Source: Amphirosellinia nigrospora (lineage: Eukaryota > Ascomycota > Sordariomycetes > Xylariales > Xylariaceae). From it: a stretch of DNA of 64,000 bases. The notes under the pieces were generated by a model, which was not told the DNA's origin, did no database searches, and saw only the letters and a list, made by a program, of their open reading frames with translations. Shown one piece after another: positions 49,370-60,917 of the stretch (positions are counted from its first letter, which is position 1; every line of letters begins with the position of its first letter). A program made the translations under genes and the position numbers. The stretch is from assembly GCA_004123355.1 (NCBI GenBank), contig SCHM01000006.1:806001-870000 (forward strand). Reading direction: 5' to 3'.

Positions 49370-51335
49370 ATGGTCGCTGCCGTAGGTATTGACTTGGGTA
49401 CAACCTACTCATGCGTGGGTGTCTACCGAGACGACCGCATTGAGATCATTGCCAATGACCAGGGTAACCGCACAACGCCTTCGTTCGTTGCCTTCACCGA
49501 CACCGAGCGTCTGATCGGAGATGCCGCCAAGAACCAGGTCGCCATGAACCCCGCCAACACAGTCTTCGACGCCAAGCGTCTGATTGGTCGCAAGTTCGCC
49601 GATTCTGAGGTTCAGGCTGACATGAAGCACTTCCCCTTCAAGATCATTGACAAGGGAGGCAAGCCCATCGTCGAGGTCGAGTACAAGGGCGAGACCAAGA
49701 CCTTCACACCCGAGGAGATCTCCTCCATGGTCCTCATCAAGATGCGTGAGACCGCCGAAGCCTACCTCGGTGGTACCGTCAACAACGCTGTCATCACCGT
49801 CCCTGCCTACTTCAACGACGCCCAGCGTCAGGCTACCAAGGACTCGGTCTCATTGCTGGCCTGAACGTCCTCCGTATCATCAACGAACCCACAGCCGCTG
49901 CCATCGCTTACGGTCTTGACAAGAAGGTCGAGGGTGAGCGCAACGTGCTCATCTTCGATCTCGGTGGTGGTACATTCGATGTTTCTCTCCTGACTATTGA
50001 GGAGGGTATCTTTGAGGTCAAGTCGACCGCCGGTGACACTCACTTGGGTGGTGAAGACTTCGACAACCGTCTAGTCAACCACTTTGTCACTGAGTTCAAG
50101 CGCAAGCACAAGAAGGATCTGTCCACCAACGCTCGTGCCCTTCGTCGTCTCCGCACTGCTTGCGAGCGTGCCAAGCGTACTCTGTCGTCGTCCGCCCAGA
50201 CTTCAATTGAGATCGACTCTCTCTTCGAAGGCATTGACTTCTACACGTCTATTACCCGTGCTAGATTTGAGGAACTTTGCCAGGATCTCTTCCGATCCAC
50301 CATCCAGCCTGTCGACCGTGTCTTGGCTGATGCTAAGATCGACAAGTCTCAGGTTCACGAGATCGTCCTTGTCGGTGGTTCTACTCGTATCCCCCGTGTC
50401 CAGAAGCTCATTACCGACTACTTCAACGGCAAGGAGCCCAACAAGTCCATCAACCCCGATGAGGCTGTTGCCTACGGTGCTGCTGTCCAAGCTGCTATCC
50501 TCTCTGGTGACACCAGCTCTAAGTCTACTAACGAGATCCTGCTTCTCGACGTTGCCGCCCTTTCTCTCGGTATTGAGACTGCTGGTGGTATGATGACTAA
50601 GCTCATTCCCCGCAACACGACTATCCCCACCAAGAAGTCTGAGGTCTTCTCTACCTTCTCTGACAACCAACCTGGTGTGCTCATTCAGGTCTACGAGGGT
50701 GAGCGTCAACGCACCAAGGACAACAATCTGCTCGGCAAGTTCGAGCTCACCGGTATCCCCCTGCCCCTCGTGGTGTACCCCAGATTGAAGTTACTTTCGA
50801 TCTCGATGCCAACGGAATCATGAACGTTTCTGCTGTCGAGAAGGGCACAGGAAAGTCCAACAAGATCACCATCACCAACGACAAGGGTCGCCTGTCCAAG
50901 GAGGAGATCGAGCGTATGTTGGCTGAGGCCGAGAAGTACAAGGATGAGGATGAGGCTGAAGGTCGCCGTATCAGCGCCAAGAACGGCCTCGAGTCCTACG
51001 CCTACTCTCTTCGCAACACTCTTGGTGACTCCAAGGTTGACGAGAAGCTCGAGGCTGGTGACAAGGAGAAGCTCAAGACCGAGATTGACTCCGTCGTGGC
51101 CTGGCTCGATGAGAACCAGCAGGCTTCTCGTGAGGAGTACGAGGAGAAGCAGAAGGAGCTCGAGGGCATTGCCAACCCCATCATGATGAAGTTCTACGGT
51201 GGTGCTGGTGGCGCCGGTGGTATGCCTGGTATGCCCGGTGGCATGCCCGGCGGTGGCCCTGGCGGCTTCCCCGGTGCCGGTGGCGCTCCCGGTGCCGGTG
51301 GTGACGATGGCCCTACCGTCGAGGAGGTCGACTAA
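49370..51335 (+). CDS. Cytosolic Hsp70 (Ssa type), two apparent one-base deletions
   Basis: Intronless; corrected length is 655 aa. It is the major cytosolic Hsp70 chaperone. The ATPase domain begins [13 protein letters not shown] and contains [14 protein letters not shown] and [16 protein letters not shown]. The substrate-binding domain and lid follow, then a Gly/Pro/Met-rich tail ending in EEVD, the co-chaperone docking signal of cytosolic forms. The frame breaks after QRQATKD (49846-49852, a base lost before GLIAGLNV) and at the five-C run near 50758 (ELTGIPP becomes GIPL). Both are one-base losses. The linker motif reads [10 protein letters not shown] where almost all Hsp70s have DVAPLSLGIE. 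Codon use is strongly C-ending, as in highly expressed genes. Confidence 0.97.
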
Positions 51336-51645
51336 GTACCTACTACAACAACTCTCTTCCGGACCTTTTGATTTTTTTTTTTCACGGCGTTAAATGGTGT
51401 CCATGGCATCACGAATGGCGGTATGGGTAATGCGGTTCTACCTAGATTTTTCTGCGGTAATGATACAGGCACAAAAAGTTGCGATTTCACGACTGGCATG
51501 GATGGATGTACCTTAGCATGGATTCATCCCTGATCAATGAAAATAATTCAGATTAAAAATATCATTCGTCTTGTGTGAATGTGATGTGATACATGTGATG
51601 TGACAATTCTTTTTTTACACAATACAACTTGATACAATACTATGA
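51336..51645. other. Intergenic between convergent Hsp70 and Emi1-like genes
   Basis: About 310 bp, both 3' ends. No gene seen. Confidence 0.5.
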
Positions 51646-52512
51646 TCATGATGATGTCCTCTCCTCTTCCCTCTTAAGCATTCGCTGGATCTCCCTCTGC
51701 CGCTCAATCTCGAGCCGGTACCACTCCTCGTCGCTAATATCGGGCTTCACGTAAGGTTCCTGGAAGGCCGAGCCGGCGGGCAGCCTCTCAGACCGTGGCT
51801 CCCAGATGTCGGTGCTGTTGGGCTTGCCGTCGCCGTACTTCCTGAGCTCCTTCTGGCGGTAGTAGTCCCTGACGGCGTCCTCCTTGACGGAGCCCGAGTA
51901 GGCACGGGTGCGCATGCAGAACCAGAAGTCGTCCCACTGCTCGCTGCAGGCGCGCACGCCGCCGGAGCGGTAGACGGAGGTCCACTGGCCGCCCAGGCTG
52001 TTGCAGTGGTACGCGTGGTCGAAGGCCTGCCGGCAGGACATGGTCGTCGGGAGCAGGGACTCGGAGAGGGGTCTAGATAGGTCTGGGGTTCTTGGATTGG
52101 GACTGGGAGGAGGGGATTGTGGATGGAGATGGAGATGGAGATGGAGATGGGGAGGGCGAGCTTTGGGTTGGTTGGGTTGAGGAGGTAGAGCCCCAGGAGG
52201 GCCACCATGATGATGATGACGACGACGAGGAAGAAGACGAGGTTTGGTTTGAGTCTGGTTTTGGTGGGGTGGTTGTCGGTGTTTGGCTTGTGGTTTGGTG
52301 GTGGTGCTCGTGGTGCTCGTGGTGCTCGTGGTGCTCGTGGTGCTCGTGGTGCTGAATTCTGCTTGTATCTGCGCCATGAACTTGGCAATCTCGGGATCGC
52401 TGTATGTAGGCTCGGAGGAGGGGGTGGGTTGTGGTTCGGTCGTGTTGTTTGGAGCTGGGACCGTGACGCTGCTGCCTTTCGGCGCGGCTCCGGATGACCA
52501 TAGCCAGCCCAT
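51646..52512 (-). CDS. emi1: Emi1-like (DUF3128) twin-CX9C protein
   Basis: Single exon, 288 aa from the ATG at 52512 (MGWLWSSG), chosen because fungal homologues begin this way; an upstream in-frame ATG at 52569 exists. The conserved C-terminal part starts at MSCRQAFDHAYHC and includes CSEQWDDFWFCMRTR, which makes two CX9C motifs, followed by YYRQKELRKYG and DIWEPR. DUF3128/Emi1 proteins are linked in yeast to early meiotic induction and mitochondrial function, and the Cys pattern suggests intermembrane-space import. The N-terminal linker is low complexity: a 9-bp repeat encodes repeated Ser-Thr-Thr (52301-52354) and a GGAGAT hexamer run encodes His-Leu repeats (about 52125-52148). It is head-to-head with the YME2 gene. 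Confidence 0.92.
   Translation of the reverse strand: MGWLWSSGAAPKGSSVTVPAPNNTTEPQPTPSSEPTYSDPEIAKFMAQIQAEFSTTSTTSTTSTTSTTSTTTKPQAKHRQPPHQNQTQTKPRLLPRRRHHHHGGPPGALPPQPNQPKARPPHLHLHLHLHPQSPPPSPNPRTPDLSRPLSESLLPTTMSCRQAFDHAYHCNSLGGQWTSVYRSGGVRACSEQWDDFWFCMRTRAYSGSVKEDAVRDYYRQKELRKYGDGKPNSTDIWEPRSERLPAGSAFQEPYVKPDISDEEWYRLEIERQREIQRMLKREEERTSS
52301..52354. repeat. Six-copy 9-bp coding minisatellite in the Emi1-like gene
   Basis: GTGGTGCTC on the plus strand is repeated five times, with a sixth copy ending CTG, in perfect 9-bp register. On the minus strand it encodes Ser-Thr-Thr units. Length changes here keep the frame. Confidence 0.93.
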
Positions 52513-53062
52513 CGCGGTATTCTTTACTTGTTGGTATATATTCAACTCGGAGATGAAGCTGGATTGCACGAGGTAGGGGAATGGCTGTTGAGGTCTTGTT
52601 CGTGCGGGGATTATGAGCGCGGGGTACGTCGATATATGATATATGGATGTGGTACGGTCTTCGTTTGTCGGCTTGCTGCGCTTTTGTAGGTGCGGTACGG
52701 CAAGGCGATCATGGCGATCATAGCTTGCTTGAGGTAGAGCTTTCCTTGTTAGATGTTGTGGCTCGGATACTGTGGCTTTCTTGCCTGTGGCTAACGTTAA
52801 CTACTATTATTATCTACAGTTGTCGCTTAGATCGGTGGGTAGGTCAATTGCGCCGTCCCCGGACTCGGGCCTTGGCAGCTCGGCCTATGATATCATCAGC
52901 ATTTCGTTGCGTATCCCAGCTGTGAATTTATCGTCCGGGCAAGCGCAGCACACGGATTGCTCGGGTGTATGTGGCACATTTTAGATCAGGTCGCAAGACC
53001 TCGCTCTCTCTCCGCCCTGATCACCTCTGGATTTTACATAGGGCACACATGCACCACAAACA
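52513..53062. other. Divergent promoter region, Emi1-like / Yme2
   Basis: About 550 bp between two divergent genes for likely mitochondrial proteins. No other gene seen. Confidence 0.55.
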
Positions 53063-55677
53063 ATGCTCATGCCCCTCACCAGACAGTTCGGAACCGGGTT
53101 CCGGTCCCTGCCTGGCCGGAGACCTCCCACTGCCTGAGCCGGGCATACTTCACGCCTAGGGCACGGCCGAGATGGACGACGCAAACGCACGTGACTCGAC
53201 GAGCGTGGGAGAGCACTGTAGCTACCGACTACGACAAAGATGGCCACATAGAACTGGCATCTAACGAGTCGGTCCTCTGGTTTGACAGTAGGTGCCGGGA
53301 CCCGTGTGAGAGTGGCATGTCGTGTTGCTGACGCTTTGGTGACGGTAGACTTATTCCCACTGAACCTCTCTGGTCTTCTGCTTTTCGTCTGCCATGGCGG
53401 AGTTCCGAGAACGACTTGCCGGGGCTCATGAGGCGGTTTGAGAACGCGAGCGTGGGCATCATGGACCCCGTCAAGATGGTCAACCGCGCCATATCTGACG
53501 ACATTCCCGTCAAAGTGACCGAGATTCTCCCTCGGCTCAAGGACGGCGGCGCCTTTGTCAAATTCTCCCATCCGGCGGAATTAACGCCAAAAGACGTGGA
53601 AAAGAGAGTTTCGAAGTTGCTGGCCGAGAAGCCCATCAAGCCGTTCTTCAGTCCCTTTCGTGGCGTACAGGCTGGATTGGTGAAGGGTGTCCCGTGGCTC
53701 GAAGACTTACAAAGGTTCCCTAAGAATAGATTGCGCGTCGAGTTTGTTCCCAAAAATCCTGGCGAGGAAGCTGTTGAGCTTTCGCAGGAGACCCTTTATA
53801 GCATGTTCCGTCGATATGGTTCCATCTCAGAGATTATTTCCCAACCTTGGGACTCGAAAGCGGTACCTAAAACGCCTATGTGGATTTTCGTTTGTAAGAG
53901 ATGCTGTCATGGCGCGAAACTGCCTTCACGGATTTGTCTTGCCGGAAGAGCTGGGCGGAGGAAAATTCGGCACCAAGTTCCGCATCTCCTACGAGCGACG
54001 CACTAAGCCTCATAGAATTTGGGACTGGATCACAAATCACCCTCGTATAGTCATCCCTGTCCTCGTGGCTCTGCTCACCGGTATCACCGTCGTTGTTTTC
54101 GACCCTATTCGCTCGTTCTTCGTCAAGACACGCGTCTCGCGTAAATACCGTCTGAGTAACAGCGGCTTATACCGGTGGCTTCGAAAACAGACATCAGACA
54201 TATTTGCCTTTAGACGAGGTGGAGATGAGCAGGCGGGTTAAATGCGGTCTGGTCCCATCGAAAAGATATGATTGAGCAGATCCAAGCATGGCTAACGGAG
54301 ACGGCCGAGACGTTCATCGTGGTCCAGGGCCCTCGTGGATCAGGAAAAAAGAGCTTGTGCTGGAGCAGGCTCTCAAGGATAGGCAAAATGTTCTGGTCAT
54401 CGACTTGCAAGCAGATTATTGAAGCCAGAGGCGAATCAGCGATTATTAAGAAGATGGCCTCTGAGGTCGGCTATCGCCCCATCTTCTCGTGGGCAAATAG
54501 TATGAGTAGTATGATCGATCTTGGCATTCAAAGTACTACTGGAGTGAAGGCTGGCTTCTCGGAGACACTAGACTCACAACTACAGAAAATTCTAAATACA
54601 ACAGCCACGGCTCTCCAGACTCTTGGCCTCGAAAGCCGATCTAAGAATGACCCAGACGCCTCGCTTCCGCCAGATGCGTACCTGGAAGCCCACCCTGAGA
54701 AAAGAGCGGTGGTTGTAATTGACAACTTCGTCTACAAGAGTGACGACACCGCCCTCATCTACGAAAAGATAGCCAACTGGGCTGCGGCTCTCGTACAGTC
54801 CGACGTCGCCAGTGTCATATTCCTCGCGAATGATTCGTCATACACAAAAATCTTATCCAAGGCACTACCTGACCGCGTATTCCGCCACGTTGCTTTAGGT
54901 GATCTTTCCCCAGATGTAGCGAGAGGGTTCATTCTCGGCCACGTCGCCGCCGGTACGAAGGATGGCGAAAAGACGGACAATGCAGAAGACCGCAAGCCAG
55001 AACAGGACCAAGAGGTCGCCATCGTACCGGATCTAGCGGAACTAGACGCCTGCATTGGCACGCTCGGTGGACGTCTCACGGACCTCGAGTACCTCGCCCG
55101 CCGCATCAAGGCCGGGCAATCGCCCAAGCAAGCTATCGCCGAGATCACAGAGCAGTCGGCCTCCGAGATCCTGAAGATGTTCCTGCTCCCTGGCCGCGCG
55201 ACCGGCGACGGCGAGCACAAGTGGTCGATGGAACAAGCCTGGTATCTAGTGAATCTACTCTCTAAGAACGAGAAGCTACGGTACAATGAAGTGCTCCTCT
55301 CCGACACATTCTCCTCATCCCTCACCGCCCCTGACGGCGAGTCGGCGCTCGAGGGTCTCGCGAACGCGGAGCTCATCACGGTTCGCTCAGGGGCAGGCCG
55401 GCCCCGCAGCATCGTCGCTGGCAAACCCGTCTACCAGGCCGCGTTCCGCCAGCTGGCTGCCGACAAGGTTCTCTCTGCAAAGATGGAGCTCGCCCGCCTG
55501 AAGGAGCTCGTCAAGATCGAGGGGGCCAACATCGAGAAGGCGGAGAAAGAACTTGCGCTACTAGGCTCCTTGCCTAATCAGCCTTGGGGAACGCGGGATC
55601 GAGTTCAGTATCTTGTTGGGAAGATCGAGGGTGCGCAGGGTAAGATCTGGTCGTATGAGCGTGATATTGGGGGTTGA
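53063..55677 (+). CDS. yme2: Yme2 (mitochondrial escape protein 2, RNA12 family), frame-disrupted
   Basis: Exon 1 is 53063-53287 and exon 2 is 53349-55677; the intron joins LWFD to NLFPLNL. Corrected length is about 853 aa. The N-terminus is basic and Ser/Arg-rich, a mitochondrial presequence. An RRM-like region follows (YSMFRRYGSISEI; FVRDAVMARNCLHGF), then one membrane segment (IPVLVALLTGITVVVF) and a P-loop module (VQGPRGSGKK) with FSWANSMSSMIDL and VVVIDNF. Yme2 is an inner-membrane protein that affects mtDNA maintenance and escape. Breaks lie near 53128, 53384, 53869, 53886 (T4), 54236 (G3), 54347 (A6) and 54415. From 54430 to the stop it is open. Two alternative ATGs exist, at 53063 and 53069. 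Confidence 0.94.
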
Positions 55678-56828
55678 AGAAGGTGCTCTCGAGCCAGTAT
55701 TAGCGTTGGTGTTGGCATATCTTGTTCTGGTTTTGGACGAGAAAAAAGCATGGATACATGGATGGGTGTATTGTATATTTGTATTGAAAAGTTTTGGTAT
55801 GGTAGTTGGAGCATGTGGTGTCGGTAGTTGATACGACGTAAGGGGAGGGGAGGCAGATACCCATCTCAATTTCATCATGTGCTTGTTTCTCGGATGATAT
55901 ATGTTTAATGATTACGAAGTCGAGGAAGCTATTTACTTGTTGTTGACATGATGGCAATCACAAGCACTCCTCCTACACTGGTGGTCTGTGAGTGGATTGC
56001 ACCTAGGCCTCATGCATGATCATCGTCTTTCCGAGACATAGATGCCTAACATGTAGATAGCTCCCATATGACTGGCAGATGCAGGTAGATAGATATATCC
56101 CACCTACAACTGTACTCGCCTACTCTTTCATTCGTCCTCTCTCCTCATCACCTACATTTCCTTCCACCCCTGGTTCAGAACCACCATACACGCAAGCACA
56201 ACAACCATAACCCATCATCGTGGCAACAGCAGAAGAGAATAATGTGAGCTTAGTCATTTGGTATCAAGTCCGAGCAAAAATATAGACAGAACGACTACAA
56301 ATAAAGCCGACAGATAGGTGTTTCTCATCTCGCTACTTAACACCTGCGCTTTCCCTTCTTCCCTCCCGCGAGTAAGATTCTATCGTGATTAACCCCGACT
56401 CAACATAGACAGACAGGCAAACAAATAAACAAAATATGGTAACATTGCCGCTCGCTCGTTCCCGTCCGTCGCCTGAACGCCGGGAGGATACCTTAATATG
56501 GAGAGAGAGAGTGTGTGTGTGTATGTATGTATGTATGTATGTGAATGAGTAACCGCGTGGTTGTGGAAGGTGACAGGTGTTCGCCGCGTCTAGCCTAACC
56601 TCTCCTCTTACTTTCTGGGCATCTGCATACGAGCTGATCTACAGACGAGTATGAGAAGCACGAACATGTTGGCATTAATTTCGTGATTCGAAAAATCCGT
56701 TTTTATCCCGCATTAAAGAAAAGTACGGTTTGCCACAAGTCAGTCGAGTTGCGTTTCGAAAGACGGGTTTTGTATAAATAAAACTAAAAGAGCTAAGAGC
56801 CCCCAAGATAAGCAAGTCATCCCGGATC
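55678..56828. other. Intergenic between convergent Yme2 and CENP-C genes
   Basis: About 1.15 kb. It includes a GA/GT/GTAT microsatellite at 56501-56541. No gene seen. Confidence 0.5.
56501..56541. repeat. Compound microsatellite GA-GT-GTAT
   Basis: (GA)5 passes into (GT)n and then (GTAT)5, uninterrupted. Non-coding. Confidence 0.9.
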
Positions 56829-59044
56829 TCATTCCTCGCTCTCGTCGTTGGCTGGACGGAACATCTCGGAACCCTGCGCGAAGAAGATGCGCGACGGCCT
56901 GTCTGTCTCATTTCGCATCTCGTAGTGGTTTCCTATACACACCCCTTGTTAGTTTCCTTGGTCATAATGATTATACAAGTGGGAGGGAAACAAAATAAAT
57001 ATCGAACGAACCTCTTGGAACGAAAAACATGCCGCCCTTGGCGATGGAAAACTCGGTCTGCGCAATCGTCACCTGGACATTGCCGGTGTGCACAAAGAAG
57101 ACCATGTGGTTCTTGCGGGCGTTCTTGGGCCTCTTCTCGGCGCCCGGGGGCAGGTCCACGATCCCGGTGCCGAAGAACGGGAGCGTCAGCGTCTTGGCGA
57201 ACTTGAATGTCGCGTCCTTGATGTCCTTCAGGTGGATCGCGTTTTCTGAGATGGCCAATTCGTCCGTGACGATCTCGACTTCATCTTCCTCGCCGGCGGT
57301 TCGAACTCATGTTGCGGCTCCCAACAGACCACCTCGCCCGTCACGCGACCGGGCTCGTACTCCCAATCGTCGCGTTCTATCTCCTCCTCCTCTACCACGG
57401 CCGATGGTCGCCGTCCCGGCTTCCGTCCCGTGGCCGGACGACCACGACGTTTCGGCACCGCCTCGTAGTTCTCTTCCGTACGTACAACACCCTTCACCGT
57501 GGCATCTTGAAGTGCCGCTTGCCAGCATCCTCAAAAAGTCTCTCTTTGTCTTCGTCGTATTCAACATGATCACCCTTCCACCATTCCAGCGGCTTAAATG
57601 AAGCCCGACCCGACCGCGTCGTCCTCATGGTCGTGGTATCCTCCCGTCGTAGAGTGACAAGCCCACGACCCTTAGGAAGGGGCGGCCTTCGTTGATCTCT
57701 GGTGACTCAATACCCACGCCGGAAGATTTCCGTTTTCGCCCCGGATTACCCTTCTCCTTTGTTGGCGCTGGTTTTGATGAAACTTTCTTCTCTGCTTTGT
57801 CAGCCGTTGCCGAGGTCTTCGGGCGCTTGGCACCTCTTGACTCGGCGCTGTCTTTGTCGGCATTCTCTGGGGGCGTCTTTGCCGGTCTGCCACGTTTTGA
57901 GGACTTAGGTGGAGGCGTTGGATGGGCGGGGGGGTTGGCTCTTTTTGCTTAGCAGCTGCCTTTGGCCGTCCCTTTTTCCTCTTTACCGGTTCTTCGTCTT
58001 CCACATTTTCCACATTTTCCACGGTCCCAGATGTGTTGGCTGATGAGGAACCTGACGGTTCGTCGTTCTCCTTTTCAACAGTCGCATTAGGTTTGCGACC
58101 TCTGCGCCCTGGAGGTTTTGGCCGGTTTGTTGATTTCAACTCCTGGACGACGGGCGCCTCGTCTTCGTCTTCGTCTTCAACCTCAACTTCCTGATCAGGT
58201 GCTTCAGGGTAGTCATCCCCGACGTCACCTCCGTCCATGGCACCGGCCTCGAGTAATACCAAATCCTCTTCATCTTCTTCATCTTCTTCATGTTCCTCTT
58301 GTTCCTCTTCAGAGAAAATTGGACTTGGCACAGGCTGGCCTTGAGAACGAGCGGACTGAGAGCGGCCGGCCAGCGGCTTCATATTGTGGCCAGCCGCACC
58401 GTTGACTTTGGCATGTCCGCTCATTAACACTGTCCTGTCCTCTGAGCTCTTCGAAAAGTCTAATCTGCGCGCCACCTCGGGCCTAGGGCTCCGTTCGTGG
58501 GTGGTGACAATTGTCCCTCTGGTCGGTGAAGATGTAGGTGGTATGTGGGGTTCTGGCGCGCAGGGGAATTTAGGTTTGTCTTGATGGGCGATCGCGCACG
58601 TGGAAGAGACGGGCGCCCGCCTTGTTGGAGCTTCCGTGTCGTTGCCGGACCAAGCTCAGATCCTATACACGACAAAAGCAACCTGGTCAGTCCCGACGAA
58701 CAACCGCCCATATCATGGTTCCATGCCATTGCGATTCATCACATACCATCGTCAATCTCCATGTCCTGCTCGTCGTCGGAATGCATAGCCCGACCGTTAG
58801 TCTCGGCCTGTAGTTCCCTGTCGGGCGAGGAGAACAGATCGTCCATATCTTCGAAGCCATGCTCGTCGCGTCGGCCGTTGTCTGGTATCGTGATGCCCGT
58901 TTTCCTAAGTTTGCGCCGTCAGCATCTGCGGCGGACCAGGCTGGCGTATGGGATCGAAAAATACCTCCCAACTTTTCCCGGGGCATAAACATGCTCGTTT
59001 TGCGACTGGGTCTGCCGGCGCTGCGTCGAGATGCGCGGCGCCAT
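56829..59044 (-). CDS. mif2: CENP-C/Mif2 inner kinetochore protein, frame-disrupted
   Basis: Exons (reverse) are 59044-58965, 58904-58747, 58662-57012 and 56932-56829, about 665 aa. CENP-C binds centromeric nucleosomes and links them to the outer kinetochore. The Mif2 N-terminal block (GRKTGITIPDNGRRDEHG, MDDLFSSP) is split by intron 1. The middle is acidic, then basic with AT-hook-like GRP tripeptides. The CENP-C signature is RSGRASFKPLEWWKG, with EYDEDKER and FKMP after it. The C-terminal cupin dimerisation domain has LTLPFFGTGIVDLPPG, GNVQVTIAQTEF and GNHYEMRN across the last intron. Breaks lie near 58552 (C3), 57928-57934 (C7), 57675-57682, 57499 and 57292. All are one-base losses. Confidence 0.95.
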
Positions 59045-59670
59045 GATTGCTGAACCTCAAACACAGTTCGTTGCGCCAACTGCCAAATTTGTCTTATTGT
59101 CTGGGAGTTGGCATCTAAGCCTTGGATAACTAGATATTAAGCTTAAGCAAATGTCTCACAATGAGGCATCAAGGCGCAATCTGCCTTGGGTTATTAGTCG
59201 CAGCAACAAGTGAACGAGATGGTGGGGAGAGTTAGTGAACGTCAACAGGTGATACAATTCAACATGTTTACTTAACTCCCTTTTGGGGCAATTAATTGAT
59301 TGGCCATACAACCGGCAGTGGAGCCGTGCTGTTTCTGTAGCGCGCCTTAGATTTTGGGGGACGCGCTCGCCTCAGCGGCCCGGGACCCTGGAATTGTACA
59401 GACAGCGGGTGGGTCGGCCTAAGGTACAGCACTGAAAGCCGGCATCTAGTATACACTACCTTAGGTACCTAAAGAAAGGCCTGGATGAAGCTTTCCATAT
59501 TGTTAACAACTTCAATCTAAAGTGGTTGAAGCATAAAATTCAAACTTTGACCGTCTAATTGGCTAAATAGAGTTGAACCAAACTATTTAATAAAAAGAAC
59601 CAACCTCCATCACCGATTTAAACACTCCACCAAACCAGCAACCCAACCCAGATTCAACCACGAGACAACC
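59045..59670. other. Divergent promoter region, CENP-C / RNase H2A
   Basis: About 630 bp without a gene. TTAGGTACCTAA-type palindrome at 59460-59471. Confidence 0.5.
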
Positions 59671-60726
59671 ATGGAAGACACCCAAATGGACGAAGGCAAC
59701 ATGGCCCTCGATCTCGAAACGCCCATCGCCGACGTATTCGTCCCGCCCTCTATCCACCGCGCCCAGACCCTGCGCGGGGAGACCTACACACACTTCTCCC
59801 CGGTACCACCCGCCCTAAACGCCAGCGAAACCGACCCATCAAGCGGGATACCCTGCGTGCTCGGCGTCGACGAGGCCGGGCGCGGCCCCGTGCTGGGGCC
59901 GATGGTCTACGGCGTCTTCTACCTGCCCACGACCCAATCGGAGCCTCTGCTAAAAGAAACGCACCACTTCGACGACTCCAAGGTCCTGACGCCGGCCGTG
60001 CGGTCGAGCCTCATGGAGACGCTCTGCACGGCCGCGACGGACCTGCACGCCGCCTGCGGCTGGGCCATCTCGAGCCTGTCGGCGCGCGACATCGGGGCCA
60101 ACATGATGCGGCCCGCGGGCGCGACGTACAACCTCAACGCGCAGGCCATGGACGCCACAGCGGAGCTGATCCAAGGCGTCCTGGCCCGGGGCGTCAACGT
60201 GCGCGAGATCTACGTCGACACCATCGGGCAGCCGGCCGCCTACCAGCGGCGTCTCGAGCGCATCTTCCCCACCGTCAAGATCACCGTCGCCAAGAAGGCC
60301 GATAGTTTATACCCCTGCGTCAGCGCCGCCAGTGTCTGTGCCAAGGTCACGCGCGACGCCGCGCTCGAGGTCCTCTACGACGACTGGGCGCGGGTTGCAA
60401 AGGAGAGAAGTGGTAGTGGGGCGGGAGGAGACGACGGGGAGGTTCTATCCTGGGGTTCTGGGTACCCTTCCGATGCGCGCTGTGTTGCCTGGCTGAAGCA
60501 GAATATGCACCCCGTGTTCGGCTGGGGGCCCGAGTGTAGGTTTAGTTGGGGCACGGCGAAGGATTTGCTAGAAGCGAAAGGCGGTATCAAGATAGAGTGG
60601 CCGGCTGATGAGGACGAGTCCACGAGCCGCGTAACCGATTTCTTCATCGCCAATGGCGAAAGGGAAAAGGACGCCGACGACCTCGGGACATGGTTTGGCA
60701 CTCCGGCTGGGCTAGAGGCTTTCTGA
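59671..60726 (+). CDS. rnh201: Ribonuclease H2 subunit A
   Basis: Single exon, 351 aa, no frame break. RNase H2 removes ribonucleotides from DNA and cuts RNA-DNA hybrids in the nucleus; this is the catalytic subunit. The active-site motif GVDEAGRGPVLGPMVYG (Asp67, Glu68) is followed by HHFDDSKVLTP, VREIYVDTIGQP, ITVAKKADSLYPCVSAASVCAKVTRD and GSGYPSDARCVAWL, all type-2 RNase H blocks. The C-terminal WGPECRFSWGTAKDLL is typical of the eukaryotic subunit. Confidence 0.97.
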   Translation: MEDTQMDEGNMALDLETPIADVFVPPSIHRAQTLRGETYTHFSPVPPALNASETDPSSGIPCVLGVDEAGRGPVLGPMVYGVFYLPTTQSEPLLKETHHFDDSKVLTPAVRSSLMETLCTAATDLHAACGWAISSLSARDIGANMMRPAGATYNLNAQAMDATAELIQGVLARGVNVREIYVDTIGQPAAYQRRLERIFPTVKITVAKKADSLYPCVSAASVCAKVTRDAALEVLYDDWARVAKERSGSGAGGDDGEVLSWGSGYPSDARCVAWLKQNMHPVFGWGPECRFSWGTAKDLLEAKGGIKIEWPADEDESTSRVTDFFIANGEREKDADDLGTWFGTPAGLEAF

Positions 60727-60917
60727 TTTGGTTGTTTGTACATAATTATTGCATGATCATGGCGTTTGGACACACGGTAACGGTAATGGTCTTGGCAAAT
60801 GGACGGTCTAGAATTCAAGCGGTCGTCCCTGACATCAATATGATATACTTATACTATATCCTGCATCGTACCCTCGTATGCAATTTTAAACCCATCATGT
60901 GTATGCTCGTGCTCTAA

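Noticed and set aside
52207-52497. Frames reading Arg-Gly-Ala or Val-Val-Leu repeats on the plus strand
   Set aside because: They arise only from the 9-bp minisatellite read in the wrong strand; the minus strand has the conserved CX9C protein.
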